From Diphasiastrum complanatum (Eukaryota; Streptophyta; Lycopodiopsida; Lycopodiales; Lycopodiaceae), in assembly GCA_029204225.1 (NCBI GenBank), contig CM055107.1:10019472-10083471 (forward strand): DNA of 64,000 bases, in the 5' to 3' direction. The notes beneath the pieces are model-generated. The model had not been told where the DNA came from, ran no database searches, and saw only the letters and a program-made list of their open reading frames with translations. A program made the position numbers and the translations under genes. This document shows positions 45,880-57,078 of the stretch, piece by piece (position 1 is the first letter of the stretch; each line of letters starts with the position of its first letter).

Positions 45880-46119
45880 ATGGGTCAGTGCTGCACAAAG
45901 CAACAGACACACAAGCATTATACAACGCAACGGAGCTTGAAGCAGCAACGAAATGGTCGAAAAGTTATGTGTTGCTCTACAAGGTGCTCTTCGTGCTCCA
46001 GTAAAAGGCTCGAGAGCAGCAGGACCTCGGGTTTCATAAGAGAACACAGGTCTAGGTTCTATATATTCAGAAGATGCATTGTTATGCTTCTGTGCTGGCA
46101 CAAGTATGGTAAAGTCTGA
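45880..46119 (+). CDS. DVL/RTFL (DEVIL/ROTUNDIFOLIA4-like) small polypeptide, 79 aa
   Basis: Members of this plant-specific family are small plasma-membrane-associated polypeptides; overexpression in Arabidopsis reduces polar cell proliferation and changes organ shape. Residues 51-79 carry the family domain: GFIREHRSRFYIFRRCIVML then LCWHKYGKV, with the RxRFYIxRRCIxMLxCW signature at the C-terminus, as usual. The N-terminus MGQCCT fits an N-myristoylation signal (MGxxxT) followed by two Cys suited for palmitoylation. Residues 30-41 are Cys/Ser-rich. Length is in the family range and the gene is a single exon. ATG is in good context (GACATGG), 110 bases after a TATA-like box. The antisense ORF is a shadow. 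Low GC neighbours and the lack of transposon homology support a real host gene. Confidence 0.9.
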   Translation: MGQCCTKQQTHKHYTTQRSLKQQRNGRKVMCCSTRCSSCSSKRLESSRTSGFIREHRSRFYIFRRCIVMLLCWHKYGKV

Positions 46120-49100
46120 AGAATAATGGAATGCCGTTGGGGTCATGTGAATTGACAGATTGTAGAGTTTGGGGTGCTTTAGACATCGTGAGTTACAGAC
46201 TGAACTTAGATGCTGAATGTTGATAATCGATGAGTTGCACTGATCTTAAAGAGAAGCTTTTCAGATAATAGACATATAAGCGCTACATGCTGTATATGGC
46301 ATTTTCTGTTTTTTGCGAATTTAAAGGTCACTTGCATTTTCTGAAGCTCATCAAGGAGTAGCTCAAAGTCGCAAACAAACGCATTAAATGAGTTTTTTCA
46401 GGTCTACAGCTCGCTGCTCAGCTTTTTGCGTATACAACAATGGTGTGAATGGGACATATGCATTTCCGGCATTCTGCCAAACACCTTTTATATTGAAAGT
46501 GATTGGGATGTTCAAAACGGCTTGATTACATGAGGCGGCTGACTTTGTCATCAGCTCCCAGATTTACACGGAACGCCAGATGTCTGAACTTTTCTGGTTT
46601 TTTTGTTATGCCATTTCGTCTACAATACTGCAGCATACCATGGAAAAGATGAAAGGGCCCTCGGCGGCCTTTACCTGGCACATAGCATGAGCTAATTAAA
46701 TTCAGTGAGACGGAAAATTGGAAAGAGGTGCTATCGACAGGCAGCGAGCAAGCTCATATTGTTAGAACACCTCGCCTACACTTGCAGGCACATGTGATGA
46801 GTAGATACAATGTCTAAGTTAGAGTGAATCTTGTGTACGTGATGAGTAATGCCATTCTGGCGTGTTTTTTTGTCCATGCTGTTTGACAAAAGTTAAGTAC
46901 GACATATCCGTAGAGCTTATACTTGTGCCAGAGCACACTCATTTGGGTTACTAAACCAATGTAAAATGACTCACAAGATGCACCACCCTGGTGCTATGCA
47001 GGTGAGCACACCTTGTGTCAGAAAGTTGTCGGCTTAATTTAAAATGAAGCAGTGTTGGCTGATTGACAGATTACATGAGCGAGCTGCGGGAGTGAGTGAA
47101 AAAGTTCATGTGGGTTGTTCTTTCTAAGTTGAATGCTTCATGCAAATACGGTAGAGAGGCTGTGCATCCTTTCCATTTCCTCATGTGATCACATTATTTA
47201 TCAATGGGAACAACATTCACTTTGTAAATGGAGTAGTACTAAGTAGCTCAATCTTTCGAAGATTCTACTTAAGTTCTACACTTTTCTCACTTGGGTAAGT
47301 ACGAAGTACTGCCTGGATGACTTTCTGGTTGACATGTAATAGTCATTACTTAATACTAAGTTCCAATGAAACTTCATCCACTTGTAGTTCATTCATGTGT
47401 TCTAAAAGATGCTTTGGTTTTCCCTCCAACATTGTGTGTATATTTTTAGGATGCCTATTTTTGAGAAATTACCTTCTTAATCCTCTAACTTAACACTCTA
47501 AATTCTAATCCTCCAAGTGATCAAGTTTGTCACTAGTTATAAAATAGCTATCTAGGATGATGACAATATTAGCATTCAATCAAACTACCTTAATTGTCTA
47601 AGTACCTATATCATCACTAAAAGGCTCAATTCTTCAAGGATCAATGGTTTCTTGAGCCTCACCACTTGATCATTGATGCCTAGAGGAGATCAATCCACCT
47701 TTCACTCTTAAGTAAGTTATAGGTTCATGTACTAGGCTTGTGGCCACTTGGAGTGCATTAGTCATTTAGGAGTACATATAAATTGCATTAGTCATTTAAT
47801 AGAAAATACTATAAATCTATACTTATATATCTAGGTATTCTAAAATACCTTAATAGAAATGTATAGACTAATGTCATAGATAAAACAAACCCATTTTCTA
47901 TGTATGATGATCTATTTTCACAAATGATTAGTATATTTGTATGTATATAACATTTCTAAACAACAATCTAAAATATATATTATTGATGTCAAATAATGAT
48001 TCTAATATATGTATTAAATATTACTTATTTTAAAAAAATAACCAAGAATCAATTTGCACCCACTTTTGAGCTAGCTTAATATTTGACTCTTTCCTCTTAA
48101 GCCCTTTAGTTTGATCTAAATTTTTTTCTCTCATTGCATTCATACTAGTCTAATATGTTAGTATCCTTGTAATTTTACACGCTTGCTTGCATAAGTTGTT
48201 TTTAGGTAGATAATTCAATGCAACATACCTATCTAAAGTCACATTCACAACTTGTCTTTACTTGGTTCTTAGAAATTGAAGTACTAGGTTAAGTTCAAGA
48301 ACTCATTCACACCAACCTCTAATAGAAAAAGTGAGTATGGCAAGCCACATAGCCCGACCTTATTATGCTAGAAACTTTGCGAAAATGACCTACAGTTTGG
48401 TCAAATATTTCGAAATTCTATCTAAATCATATAATCTTGGCTTAGTTTAACAACGATAAATACAAAATCTTCTTCAATACATATATTAAAGGACACAAGT
48501 AGCCAACCTAAAAAAACAACATTGTTGTAGATTAAAATTTGAATAAAACTTTGATCATGTATAATCAATAGTTGGCATCATAAAAGTTAATTGCAACATA
48601 TACAAAACCCAATAACCATATAAAATGACCTCGTAGGAAAGTATCATTTTAAGAAAATCTTCTATAACTCTCATTGTATATAAAACAAATTTGAAGTATC
48701 ATATGATGTAAGGAGGGTAACAATGAATTGAAAGCATAGAAAAATCAATGGCTATTGTGAAGTAAATCCTATCAAAGATGGTCATAGTTTAGGGCCTTGA
48801 AACTATGCCCTTGGGCTAATGGCTTTTTGCCATGTGACAAAGCTATCTTACCTATAACAAGCAAAAGTTAGAAAAATGCATATCTCTATTATTGGTTGAA
48901 TTTTGTAGTCTCAATTTTGTATGTTGAACGATGTTCAACATTATCCTTTTGTAGGTTGAAAGATGCTGGTTGAGTAATGTTCTCTCTCTTCCACTAGCTA
49001 AACAGAACATTGTCTAGCTCAATTACCTATCTTTAAGTTGTGCCTCCACTTTGACCCTTGTTCAAACTATTTGAATTTTTCATATTTAGGTCTCAAGTTG

Positions 49101-49120
49101 ATATTTGCCAATTTGAATTA
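46120..49120. other. No gene recognised; 3' flank of the RTFL-like gene
   Basis: About 3 kb of AT-rich DNA with only short, motif-free ORFs. The first few hundred bases should hold the 3' UTR. Confidence 0.4.
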
Positions 49121-50757
49121 ATATTCGGAAGGTACGATGTATTATCTGTTGTTCATCCTCTTGCTTATAAAAATTAAGCATAAAAAAAAAAACAAGGAGT
49201 TGAGATCCAATTGTTTTTGCGAAGCAAAGATTAAAAAATTACTATTCGTGTGAAATAATGAGACCTGACAAAAATTCCTATTTATATTTTTTAAATGCAA
49301 CGGAGATTTGTCACAAAGCTTACAAAGCTGTTTATGCAATGTGTCTGAATGGAGTCATTTATTGACTTTCGCTTTTGAAATCCATAGGGAATGTCTACAA
49401 TACATAATGTGTAAGGATTTTTTTTTTTTAATTGAGATTTCTCTACAATCTCTCTCCTCCTCAATTTAAAAGCACGGGTGAGCATCCTCTGTCTCAATTG
49501 AATCTTCTTTTGCAGCTGTCTCACCCCTTGCCAATCGTTCTCGATCTTTTTTTTTTAGTCTTCACATTTAATATGTGTCTTTTAAACTGTCCCAGAAGGA
49601 CTTTTTCTTCTTATCTTCAACAATTTGAAATAAGAATGAGAGATGCTTGGCAAAGAAAAAAACTTATGCTTAACAGAGAATTTGGATTTGTGTATTTTAA
49701 TAGAAGATTTGTCAAAAAAATTTATTTACAAGCACCCACACTTGAAAATAACACAATAAAAAAAAACAAAATATAAAAAACGTGTTTAAATTAATCTAAC
49801 AAAAAAAAAACTGAAATAAATATTTAATGCTAAGCAAAGCAATGTAATTAACTGGCCACGATGAAAGACAAGTTGATAAAAATTATCATACTTAATAAGA
49901 CTCTACATTGGATTTTGAATCATATGGCAATTCTAGCTGGTTGAAATCTCTAGCCTTTGAAAATTTGACGTACTCTTTATGAAAACATCTAATTCTTTGG
50001 ATCACAGTCATCTTCATCTTGTAGCCTTGGTCAATGTTATGGTCTCAAGCAAAAAGTTTAGCTTCTTCCACTGCCAATCCAGTGAAGGCAATGACACTAA
50101 CAGTTCGGAAAGAAGCCATGTGTACCCGGGTACTCCTGGGGCAATCGCTTTTTGGCTTGAAGACTATGAATGCCCCTTGATACAAAAATAATAATATGAA
50201 TCTAAATTTGAAATATAAAAATAAAAAATGGACCTACATTTGGCTGAGTCTACTAAAACTATAAAAGGTATAACTATAGCTTGTGTATGATTCTTAAATT
50301 TAAGTTTTAGATTTTTTTTTTTACGCCACTCTCTTAGGTTCTCATCCTACTACTCTTTGTGCTTCCCCGTCAAAAACATCGTCTGAAATTTCTCAATTAA
50401 CTATCTTTTAAAAAATGAGTTTTGTGACACTACCGATTACAAATCTCAATTCCTCATCTTTAAATTCAGATATTAGAAAAACAACATTTATCATTCATTT
50501 TGGTGAATTATAAGAGTTATTGGTTGATGATTCACAAGATTCAATTCACTCAGTCACGGATTCGAGTAAATGTACAGATCCTCGTTATTTTGTTGACCAT
50601 CGACGCGCAAGCTTTTCACATATTCGAACAAGGCCCACTTCTCAAATCCCGAATTTGATAAAATTTAAAAACGTTATATTTTTAAAAAAATCCTTAATTT
50701 TCTGATAGTGCAGAACTAACTAAGCCAAGTGAGAAGATTAATTTACAAATTTGACTT

Positions 50758-50761
<4 letters not shown>
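49121..50761. repeat. CACTA-related repeat unit, copy A
   Basis: Matches 57164-59040 (copy B) from ATATTCGGAAGGTACGATGT to GATTAATTTACAAATTTGACTTC, ending at a TA tract. Compared with B it lacks about 275 bases between GGCTTGAAG (about 50155) and CTATGAATGCCCC (50165), the part holding the transposase fragment. The left end at 49121 lacks the first about 55 bases seen in B and C. Confidence 0.85.

Positions 50762-50847
<86 letters not shown>
50762..50847. repeat. (TA)n microsatellite, about 43 units
   Basis: Pure TA run ending at the hAT element's left end. A TA run continues at 57079, on the other side of the element. Confidence 0.98.
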
Positions 50848-50849
<2 letters not shown>

Positions 50850-51078
50850 TAGTACCCCGTGGTACCGCTGGTATGGTACCGCCGGTACCATATCAGTGGT
50901 ACCGCCAGTACGGTACCGCCCTCAGACCCGCGGTACTTGGGCGGTACCATTTTTAATATTTTTTTTTAATTTTTTAATAATTTTTTTTTGCATATTAACT
51001 ACCAAAAAAGGACCAAAAAAAGTATAAAAAAAAGTTCCGGGTGTAAAAAAAGAGGGTACAGTACACGATGCAGGGGAC

Positions 51079-51400
51079 TAGTGCAGTGGCACATGGGCAC
51101 TGCGGGTGAGCAAACCAAGGGGCCAATGGGAGGCCAACACAAGGGGGTAGCATCACATGGGGGCAAGTACAGAGGCACACGGGCACTGTGGGTGATCAGA
51201 CCATGGGGCCAATGGGAGACCAACACAGGGGGGGAGGGGGAGCATCACATGGAAGCAGGTACAGAGGCACATGGGACAAATCCGGACAAATACACCTTCA
51301 CATGGGCATTGTGGGGGAGCAGACCACGGACCCAATCAGAGTGCAGCATGTGGTACAAATACATGGAGCAGGTACATTAGCACATCACAATTAATGGGGA
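51079..51400 (+). repeat. Subterminal tandem repeat, 3 units of about 86-123 bp
   Basis: The GGGCACTGYGGGTGAKCARACC block followed by GGGGCCAATGGGAGRCCAACAC, AGCATCACATGG and AGTACAGAGGCAC starts near 51095 and 51181, with a more diverged third unit near 51304. Confidence 0.8.
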
Positions 51401-51469
51401 CAAGTACAAGGGCACATGGAGGGATCATCAACAACTGCACATGGGGGAACAGGCTGTGGGGTTAAATAG

Positions 51470-51556
51470 GCACTCGCGAGGCTGTGAGAGCCAGTGAGAG
51501 GCTGTGAGAGGCATTGTGAGAGTTATTGTGAGAGGCATTGTGAGAGCCAGTTCGAG
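51470..51556 (+). repeat. GTGAGAG short tandem repeat
   Basis: GCTGTGAGAG, GCATTGTGAGAG and related units of 10-12 bases repeat about seven times. Confidence 0.85.
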
Positions 51557-51573
51557 AAACAAGGTGTCGTGAG

Positions 51574-51935
51574 ATGGCAGAGCGCATACCACCAAGGCCT
51601 GAGGGCAAAGCCAGGAGGAAGCTCGAGGAAGATGTCCGAAGGCACAACGAAAGGCATTGAAAGCAAGAGACAGACATTGCAGAGATGTTGTGACGAACAC
51701 GGGATAGACACCCAGAGCTGCAGATCCTCGCCCCCGCTATGGCCCCTGCTCCCGCTGTCGAGATTTGGATGAGCAGATCGAAATGAACTTCACACAACGG
51801 TAGCTCATCATGGTCAAGGAAAGGGCTGTCCGCCATCGGGCTGGCCAGGACGCGGCTCGGGGTAACCGGACGGCAGAGTGAGAGCGACATAACAATGCTC
51901 CTGACGAGGGCGAGGAGTCAGTGGAGGATCCATAA
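51574..51935 (+). pseudogene. Second hAT-encoded ORF, opposite strand, decayed
   Basis: Plus-strand frames read MAERIPPRPEGKARRKLEED, VRRHNERH, LQILAPAMAPAPAVEIW, then in another frame EQIEMNFTQR, a TAG (51801), LIMVKERAVRHRAGQDAARG, NRTAE, a TGA (51879), ERHNNAPDEGEESVEDP and a stop at 51933. Composition is that of a charged helical protein, unlike chance ORFs. Both inner stops can be single C-to-T changes from CAG and CGA. Function unknown. Confidence 0.4.
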
Positions 51936-52434
51936 GAATGTTTAGCATAGATGGGGTCTAGCCGTATGTGGCTGACTGTTGTTATGTAATGTTCATCAGT
52001 AGATGAAACAGCATTTAATGTCTAGCATAGTGTAAAAAATAGCCCCAGCCGTATGTGGCGGGAATACGTATTGTTATTTTGATACATCTGATGAATTAAT
52101 GTACGATGTGTTTTTTGTGCAATGTGTGCCTTGTGTATTGCAATCTGATGTATGTGTTTATGAAATGCTATCAGGGGGGTTGTATTTCTGTGTTCTGCAT
52201 ATGCTCTCAATCTCTGTAGTGAAAACTAATTAAAAACACGCACACACCATTTGAAGTAAAACTGCAAGTAGAACATCACAATTACAAGTTGACAAATACA
52301 CATTGTGCAGTGAATAGAATATGTCCAACACTGAATATAATATGGAAAATGGTCTGAATACAGTGTTTGACCATTTGGTCGCCAAACATGGAACATGATA
52401 TGAAACTGCTAAAAATAAAACAACAGAGCCACAA

Positions 52435-53942
52435 TCAATGCTCTGGCTCTGACTTAGACGAATGCTCTGGAGACAACTCAAGGCCCCGAGTTGACTCTTG
52501 CAGCTGATATATGTGCCTGTCTGGAGCTGGCATGGGCTGTGTATCAGAAGAAGAGGACTCGTCACTAGCATCATCCCAATCTGCCTTCGCATCAGCCCCC
52601 AAGAAAACCAAACCAGCAACACTTGCTCCAACTCGCTGTAAGGCTGCATCTCTAGCTGTACCTAGAACCCTGCGTGGTCGACCTCTCCTCCCTGGCAGTT
52701 TCTGTGCCTTGTCTTTCTTGTTTGGTGCACCCTTGGGCCTTCCTGGTCTCTTGCGGAAAAGAGGAGCTATCAATGCCTCGTCACCCCCATGCAAATCACC
52801 TGGCTGGCTAGGCTGGGCGCAAACTGAGGTCGGCTGGGATAGGGAAGCAAAAGAGAGAACTCCCTATGCAGCTGAGCTAGGATGATCAACTCCTGGAGTG
52901 TGTGCCCATGGGGTTGCTGCTGGTGGAGGGACTGGTTGTGAAGGAGGCAAGTACAGCAGCGATATGTACTAAAAGGGGCGCTGCGATGGCCGGTACTGGT
53001 ACATCCTGGGTGCTGCCAAAGGGGGAGCCAGTGGAGTGGGTGCTGCCAAAGGAGGAGGATGTGGAGTGGGTGCTGCCACTGGAGGAGCCATTGTGAATGT
53101 GGACGCTGCGAAAGAAAACATGGGCACAGATGGTCGCCTGTCTGGTGGGCGACGGGTGCTGCAGAAGTGGACGACGATGGAGGGGCTGCAAGCTTGAATG
53201 GCATCGGTGGCACTGGAGGAGCTGTGCGGCGCACATATACCCTCTAAGGAGCTGGAGAAACTATGGGCACTTCGTGCGGCTGCTCTGGCTGTGACTCTGT
53301 ATATGGCATGTTGGCAAGAGATGAAGGGGGTGCCCTGACACTCAGCATCTGCTGGGCCTCTAAATCAAATGTGGCAATCAGGTCATCCAGTTGGGCATCT
53401 GAATACAAATGCTCTGGGCTCTAGGCCTCATCCTGTGCACCATCCACTGAATCATCTTGTGCACCAACCTCTGAATCATCTCGTGCCTCATCATGTGCAC
53501 CATGTAGACCCTGCATGGCCTCCCAATCTGTGCAATCAAAGTCATCTAGTGCCTCCTCTGGTGTGCTGTCGTAGTAATGGCCATGACTCTGTGCAGCACG
53601 CATCCAAACATCTGCGGGACCGGCATCTAAACCACTTTGCCCTCTATCAAGAGCCTCCTCCATCATGTCGACATAGGTAGGTATGTCACTGCCCCCCCCT
53701 GTGTGCCCTGCCTGTCTGCTGGTATAACCTGTGCCATGTGTCTCACCTCTGCCACGTGATGCACCTGTGACCTCTGCCCGTGGCGTGTGCCCTGCACCTG
53801 TATAATCTGCCTCATCCCTCTCTGGTCTGGCAAACACAACCCGAATGGGCTCATCCTCGTCATGCTCATCCTCTGACACTGGCTCATCTGCCTCATACAA
53901 TGGAGGCTCTCTGTGCTCAAGCCCAAGCTCTCTCTCTCTCAT
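52435..53942 (-). pseudogene. hAT-internal acidic / Pro-Ala-rich / AT-hook protein region
   Basis: The minus strand first reads an acidic segment (53942-53421: EPVSEDEHDEDEPIRVVFAR, MMEEALDRGQSGLDAGPADV). The same frame continues past TAG codons at 53421 and 53244 (SPEHLYSDAQLDDLIATFDL; RRTAPPVPPMPFKLAAPPSS). In the next part the most protein-like frame is Ala/Pro-rich with a short repeat (PLAAPTP). It ends in frame 52794-52435 with FRKRPGRPKGAPNKKDK and GRRGRPRRVL, two AT-hook-like RGRP/PGRPKG cores, then an acidic Ser-rich tail. It may be a C-terminal extension of the transposase or a separate accessory protein; an intron upstream cannot be excluded. Confidence 0.5.
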
Positions 53943-54117
53943 CTCGACAAGCTCCCTCTCTCTCTCTCTACCATCAACTGTGTGCCCAGGTCATCTACAG
54001 GCATGGGATGGGTGCTGTCCGTAGGCAAGTCGACCTGGCGCTCCAAATCTAATATCTTTGTCTGAAGACCAAAATTGAGCGTGTCAAGAAAAAAACTTGA
54101 TTAAAAAAACCTACATT

Positions 54118-56726
54118 TTAGTGAGACGTCAACCAACATGCAATGGGAGAATAGCTTTTCACCTGCAATGCGCTCGTAATGGTTGGCAATCTCCTAGTGA
54201 GATGTGCGTTGGTGCTACAGAACACCAACCGCTCCAACTGACTCACTAACAGCCTGTTCCTTCTCCTTGTGTGAATGAGTGTCCATGTGCTCCAATTACG
54301 CTCACACATGGAGGCAGCGCAGTCCTGTGGTACGTGTAATGAAATGATTCAGCACACGTGCACGGGTGGAACGTCAACGAAACACAGCAAGGGAAGATGA
54401 GATGAGATGCATACCTGTGAAAGGACCCGCAGTGCAAAATGTTGTATGGATGGATAGGTGTTGCCGAACATGGTCCACTAGGTAATGGGAAGCTACCTCT
54501 TCTCTGGATCCTGAGCAGCCAGGTGACCGAACGTGCCCATGCCGAAACGAAATGCAGTGAGCTCCTCCAGGAGTCTGATAGGATCCAAACCTATGTGTGG
54601 ACCCACCCTGTGAATGTACTGAAGCCAATCGGCCTCGAGTTCCCTGTCTGCGATCTGTGTCGGAGAGAGGAAGAGAGGATGCAGCATGTGTGCAACGCTA
54701 TGGATACTCCTATAGAAGTAGTTCCATCGCGTCTCCCATATGAACTTCAGCTCCGTCATCCTGCAAGTGAGAGGCATGTGGTTTAGGGCATTACGAAAAA
54801 ACTTAACACTAACAGAAAAACAAACTAGAAACCATTGAAAAGATAAAGAACACTTACAACATTGTACCGCTTACCTCTCTGGCTGCAATTTGGGCAGCTG
54901 CAGGAACTGTCCAATCCGGTCCATGAGCTCATATACCAGTCCAAGTGTTGACCCCTCGCTGTCAGCCATGCGGAGCACAATGTAGAGTGGTCGAAGCAGT
55001 CCTGACAATGTCCGTGCATCCCTCCAAAACTGGTCTCCCCTCACCGTGGAAGAAAAGTGCTCCCCATCCTCAGTGCGCGGAAACACTGGCACACCATAGA
55101 TCACTGGCAACCATCTGTAGAAGCTAAGCCCTTCACCTGATCAAACGGTCGATGACCAAGTCGAATGCAAAGTGTGTGGGGGATGGCTTACGGAGGTCCA
55201 GATGGTTGAAGACCCGGAACATGGCTAGAACACCCCTCTTTCTGGCCTCCCGGACGATGGCTCTAACCCAGGGAAGTGCTCCTATGTCTCCATCAGAAGG
55301 TCTATGTCATGCGCTGCACACGGGGTATGAACAATATGAGGGAACTCGGCCTCTAGCAGTACACTCATCTGAATGCAATTCGTGGCATTGTCCGTCACCA
55401 CCGTGATGACATGTTGTGGGCCTATGGCTAGGGTGGAAGACCCGATGACATCAAACATGAACTCTGCAAATATGACTCTCCCCCCCTGCTGCAATCCACT
55501 GCTCTCAAAAACTGTGTGCCCATGCAGCTGGAGACCAGTATGTTGAGGATCGGCCTCCTCCTGACATCAGTCTAGCCATCGGACATCATGATGCAACCAT
55601 AAGTGGCCCAGTGCCGACGCAGAGGCTCCATCTCTCTAGACAAGGACTCAACCCTATCCCTCAGCACGTGTGTGCAGACAACCTCTGAACTAGGGACTCT
55701 CCAGCTAGGGCTGACAGACTGTGCAAGGCGGAAGGCCCTTCTGAAGGGCTCAGAGTCGGTGATGGCAAAGGGTAGGTTCAGCTCGTAAATCTGACTGGCC
55801 ATGGTCTGTGTGGCCTCTCTATCCATGTGCAACTGATGCGCACCGCGAATGTTCTGCTGCACAAGGGCTCTCCCTGGTGGGCGGCGGGTGGTGGACCTCC
55901 AACACGGTGCACCAACCGTGACGGGAATGGACGATGACGTGACAGGTTGGGCACTAGTGGATGCATCGGCTGTAGACGTGGAATGGGGAGAGTAGGATGC
56001 ACTAGCAGGGATGGGTGCAGCAGCATAGGTAGGGTGCACTGGTGGAGGGGCAACATCTGGCATGGGGTACGAAAACTGCTGGCTGAGGAGGTCATCCGGA
56101 TGGGAAGGGAAGGAAGAAGGGATCTCTTCCACATCCTTGAAGGCCCCAGCAGTAGCATCCTGGGCCTGCTCGGGTGGTGGAGAGTCCATGAGAAAGTCGT
56201 ATACTGGGGGAGTGCGAGCAACAGTGGGTGGTGGTGGAACCGCAGTGGCAACTGGCGGACGCGATGGGACAGGATCCACCGAAATCTGAGCAGATGGGGG
56301 TGCGTGAGGCAGAACTGTCTGAGGGGGGTGAGGGACAAGGGGACTAGAGGAGGATGCACTCCCTCTACTCGTGCGTGCCAACCAAGTAGGCAGCAATTCT
56401 GGGTCATCCACATAAGGAGCGATGCAAAATCGGAGAATGCCCTCCAAAATGGTGTTCTCCCCTGCCACGAGCAGCAGCCCGTAGGTGTCCAATAGTCGCT
56501 GCCTGTCGGGGACGGTCATGCTACCACAAGGGGCAGCATTCAAGGTGGCACCATTTTTGGCGTGTGCACCGAGCAGATGGCCTTTAAGGTGAGTGAGGGA
56601 TACAACAAACTCGGCGAAACAATATCGGCAGTGCACGATCTTCTGACCGGTCTTGTTGGCCTTGTCGGCAACCCGCCTGACAATGTCTACCTCATCCCAC
56701 AGACCGGAAAGTTCGGATTGCACCAT
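54118..56726 (-). pseudogene. hAT transposase (BED - DUF659 - hAT dimerisation), inactive
   Basis: The transposase would bind the element ends and catalyse cut-and-paste. Start chosen at 56726 (MVQSELSGLWDEVDIVRRVA); the longer ORF to 56819 adds an unlikely N-terminus. A BED zinc finger is at about residues 15-60 (CRYCFAEF with HLKGHLLGAH). A Pro-rich linker follows (to about 55860), then DUF659: FAITDSEPFRRAFRL, YGCIMMSDG, where the Trp codon of the usual SDGWTD is TAG (55572-55574). The frame continues TDVRRRPILNILV; a run of 7 Cs at about 55480 is the likely site of a frameshift, after which VVTDNATNCIQMSVLLEAEF and HTPCAAHDIDLLMET are read (55494-55282). Later pieces: WVRAIVREARKRGVLAMF (about 55240), FWRDARTLSGLLRPLYIVLR (about 55020), WETRWNYFYRSIHSVA (54740) and the C-terminal hAT dimerisation core ASMCERNWSTWTLIHTRRRN (about 54310). 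At least one nonsense codon and two or more frameshifts make it inactive. Confidence 0.88.
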
Positions 56727-57078
56727 TGTAGATGAAATGAGGGATGGAGTGCTGAAAAAAAAATAGCAGGGTTCATTGTTGGAGAGACGCTGAAAATGGG
56801 CGAAGGCAGGGCGAAGCAAGTCAGATGCAAGTCAAGGCGTTGCGTGGGCGAAGGGTGACGCAAGGAATCAGAAGGCAGGTAGGCAAAAACAACAACGATG
56901 GCAGGCGGAGGAGGGCGCAAAAATTTTCAGATGAAATGCGAGGGGGACGGGTAGGTTTAGGTTAAAAAAAATTCTAAAAAATATTAAATATTAAGTAGTA
57001 TATTATATTGTAGTACTGCGGTACCAGTATGGTCCCGCGGTACCGGGATCCGCAGTACCCAGTACCGCGGGATCTATG

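Larger units (their letters stand above)
50848..57078 (-). mobile_element. hAT-superfamily DNA transposon, 6.2 kb
   Basis: The ends are imperfect inverted repeats: left CATAGTACCCCGTGGTACCG, right (reverse complement) CATAGATCCCGCGGTACTGG. Both ends abut TA-repeat sequence, compatible with an 8-bp ATATATAT target duplication that cannot be proven in a microsatellite. Subterminal DNA is crowded with GGTACCGC or GCGGTACC motifs (50860-50950; 57010-57070). The interior is much more GC-rich than its surroundings. The transposase gene is on the minus strand, with its N-terminus near the right end. Confidence 0.85.

Noticed and set aside
45775-46146. 123-codon minus-strand ORF opposite the RTFL-like gene
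   Set aside because: Antisense shadow; its Arg/Glu repeat is the CT-rich leader read backwards.
49432-49776. Plus-strand ORF in repeat unit A (and its copy at 57459-57788)
   Set aside because: Present in both units but with different frames and lengths and no motif; AT-rich chance ORF.
50729-50956. Tyr-Ile repeat ORFs on both strands
   Set aside because: Translation of the TA microsatellite.
51428-51890. Cys/Ser/His-rich minus-strand ORFs at the hAT left end
   Set aside because: They read the GTGAGAG tandem repeat backwards; composition comes from the repeat.
55778-56495. Long alternative frames (both strands) over the hAT transposase N-terminus
   Set aside because: GC-rich DNA keeps several frames open; only the BED/DUF659 frame carries conserved motifs.
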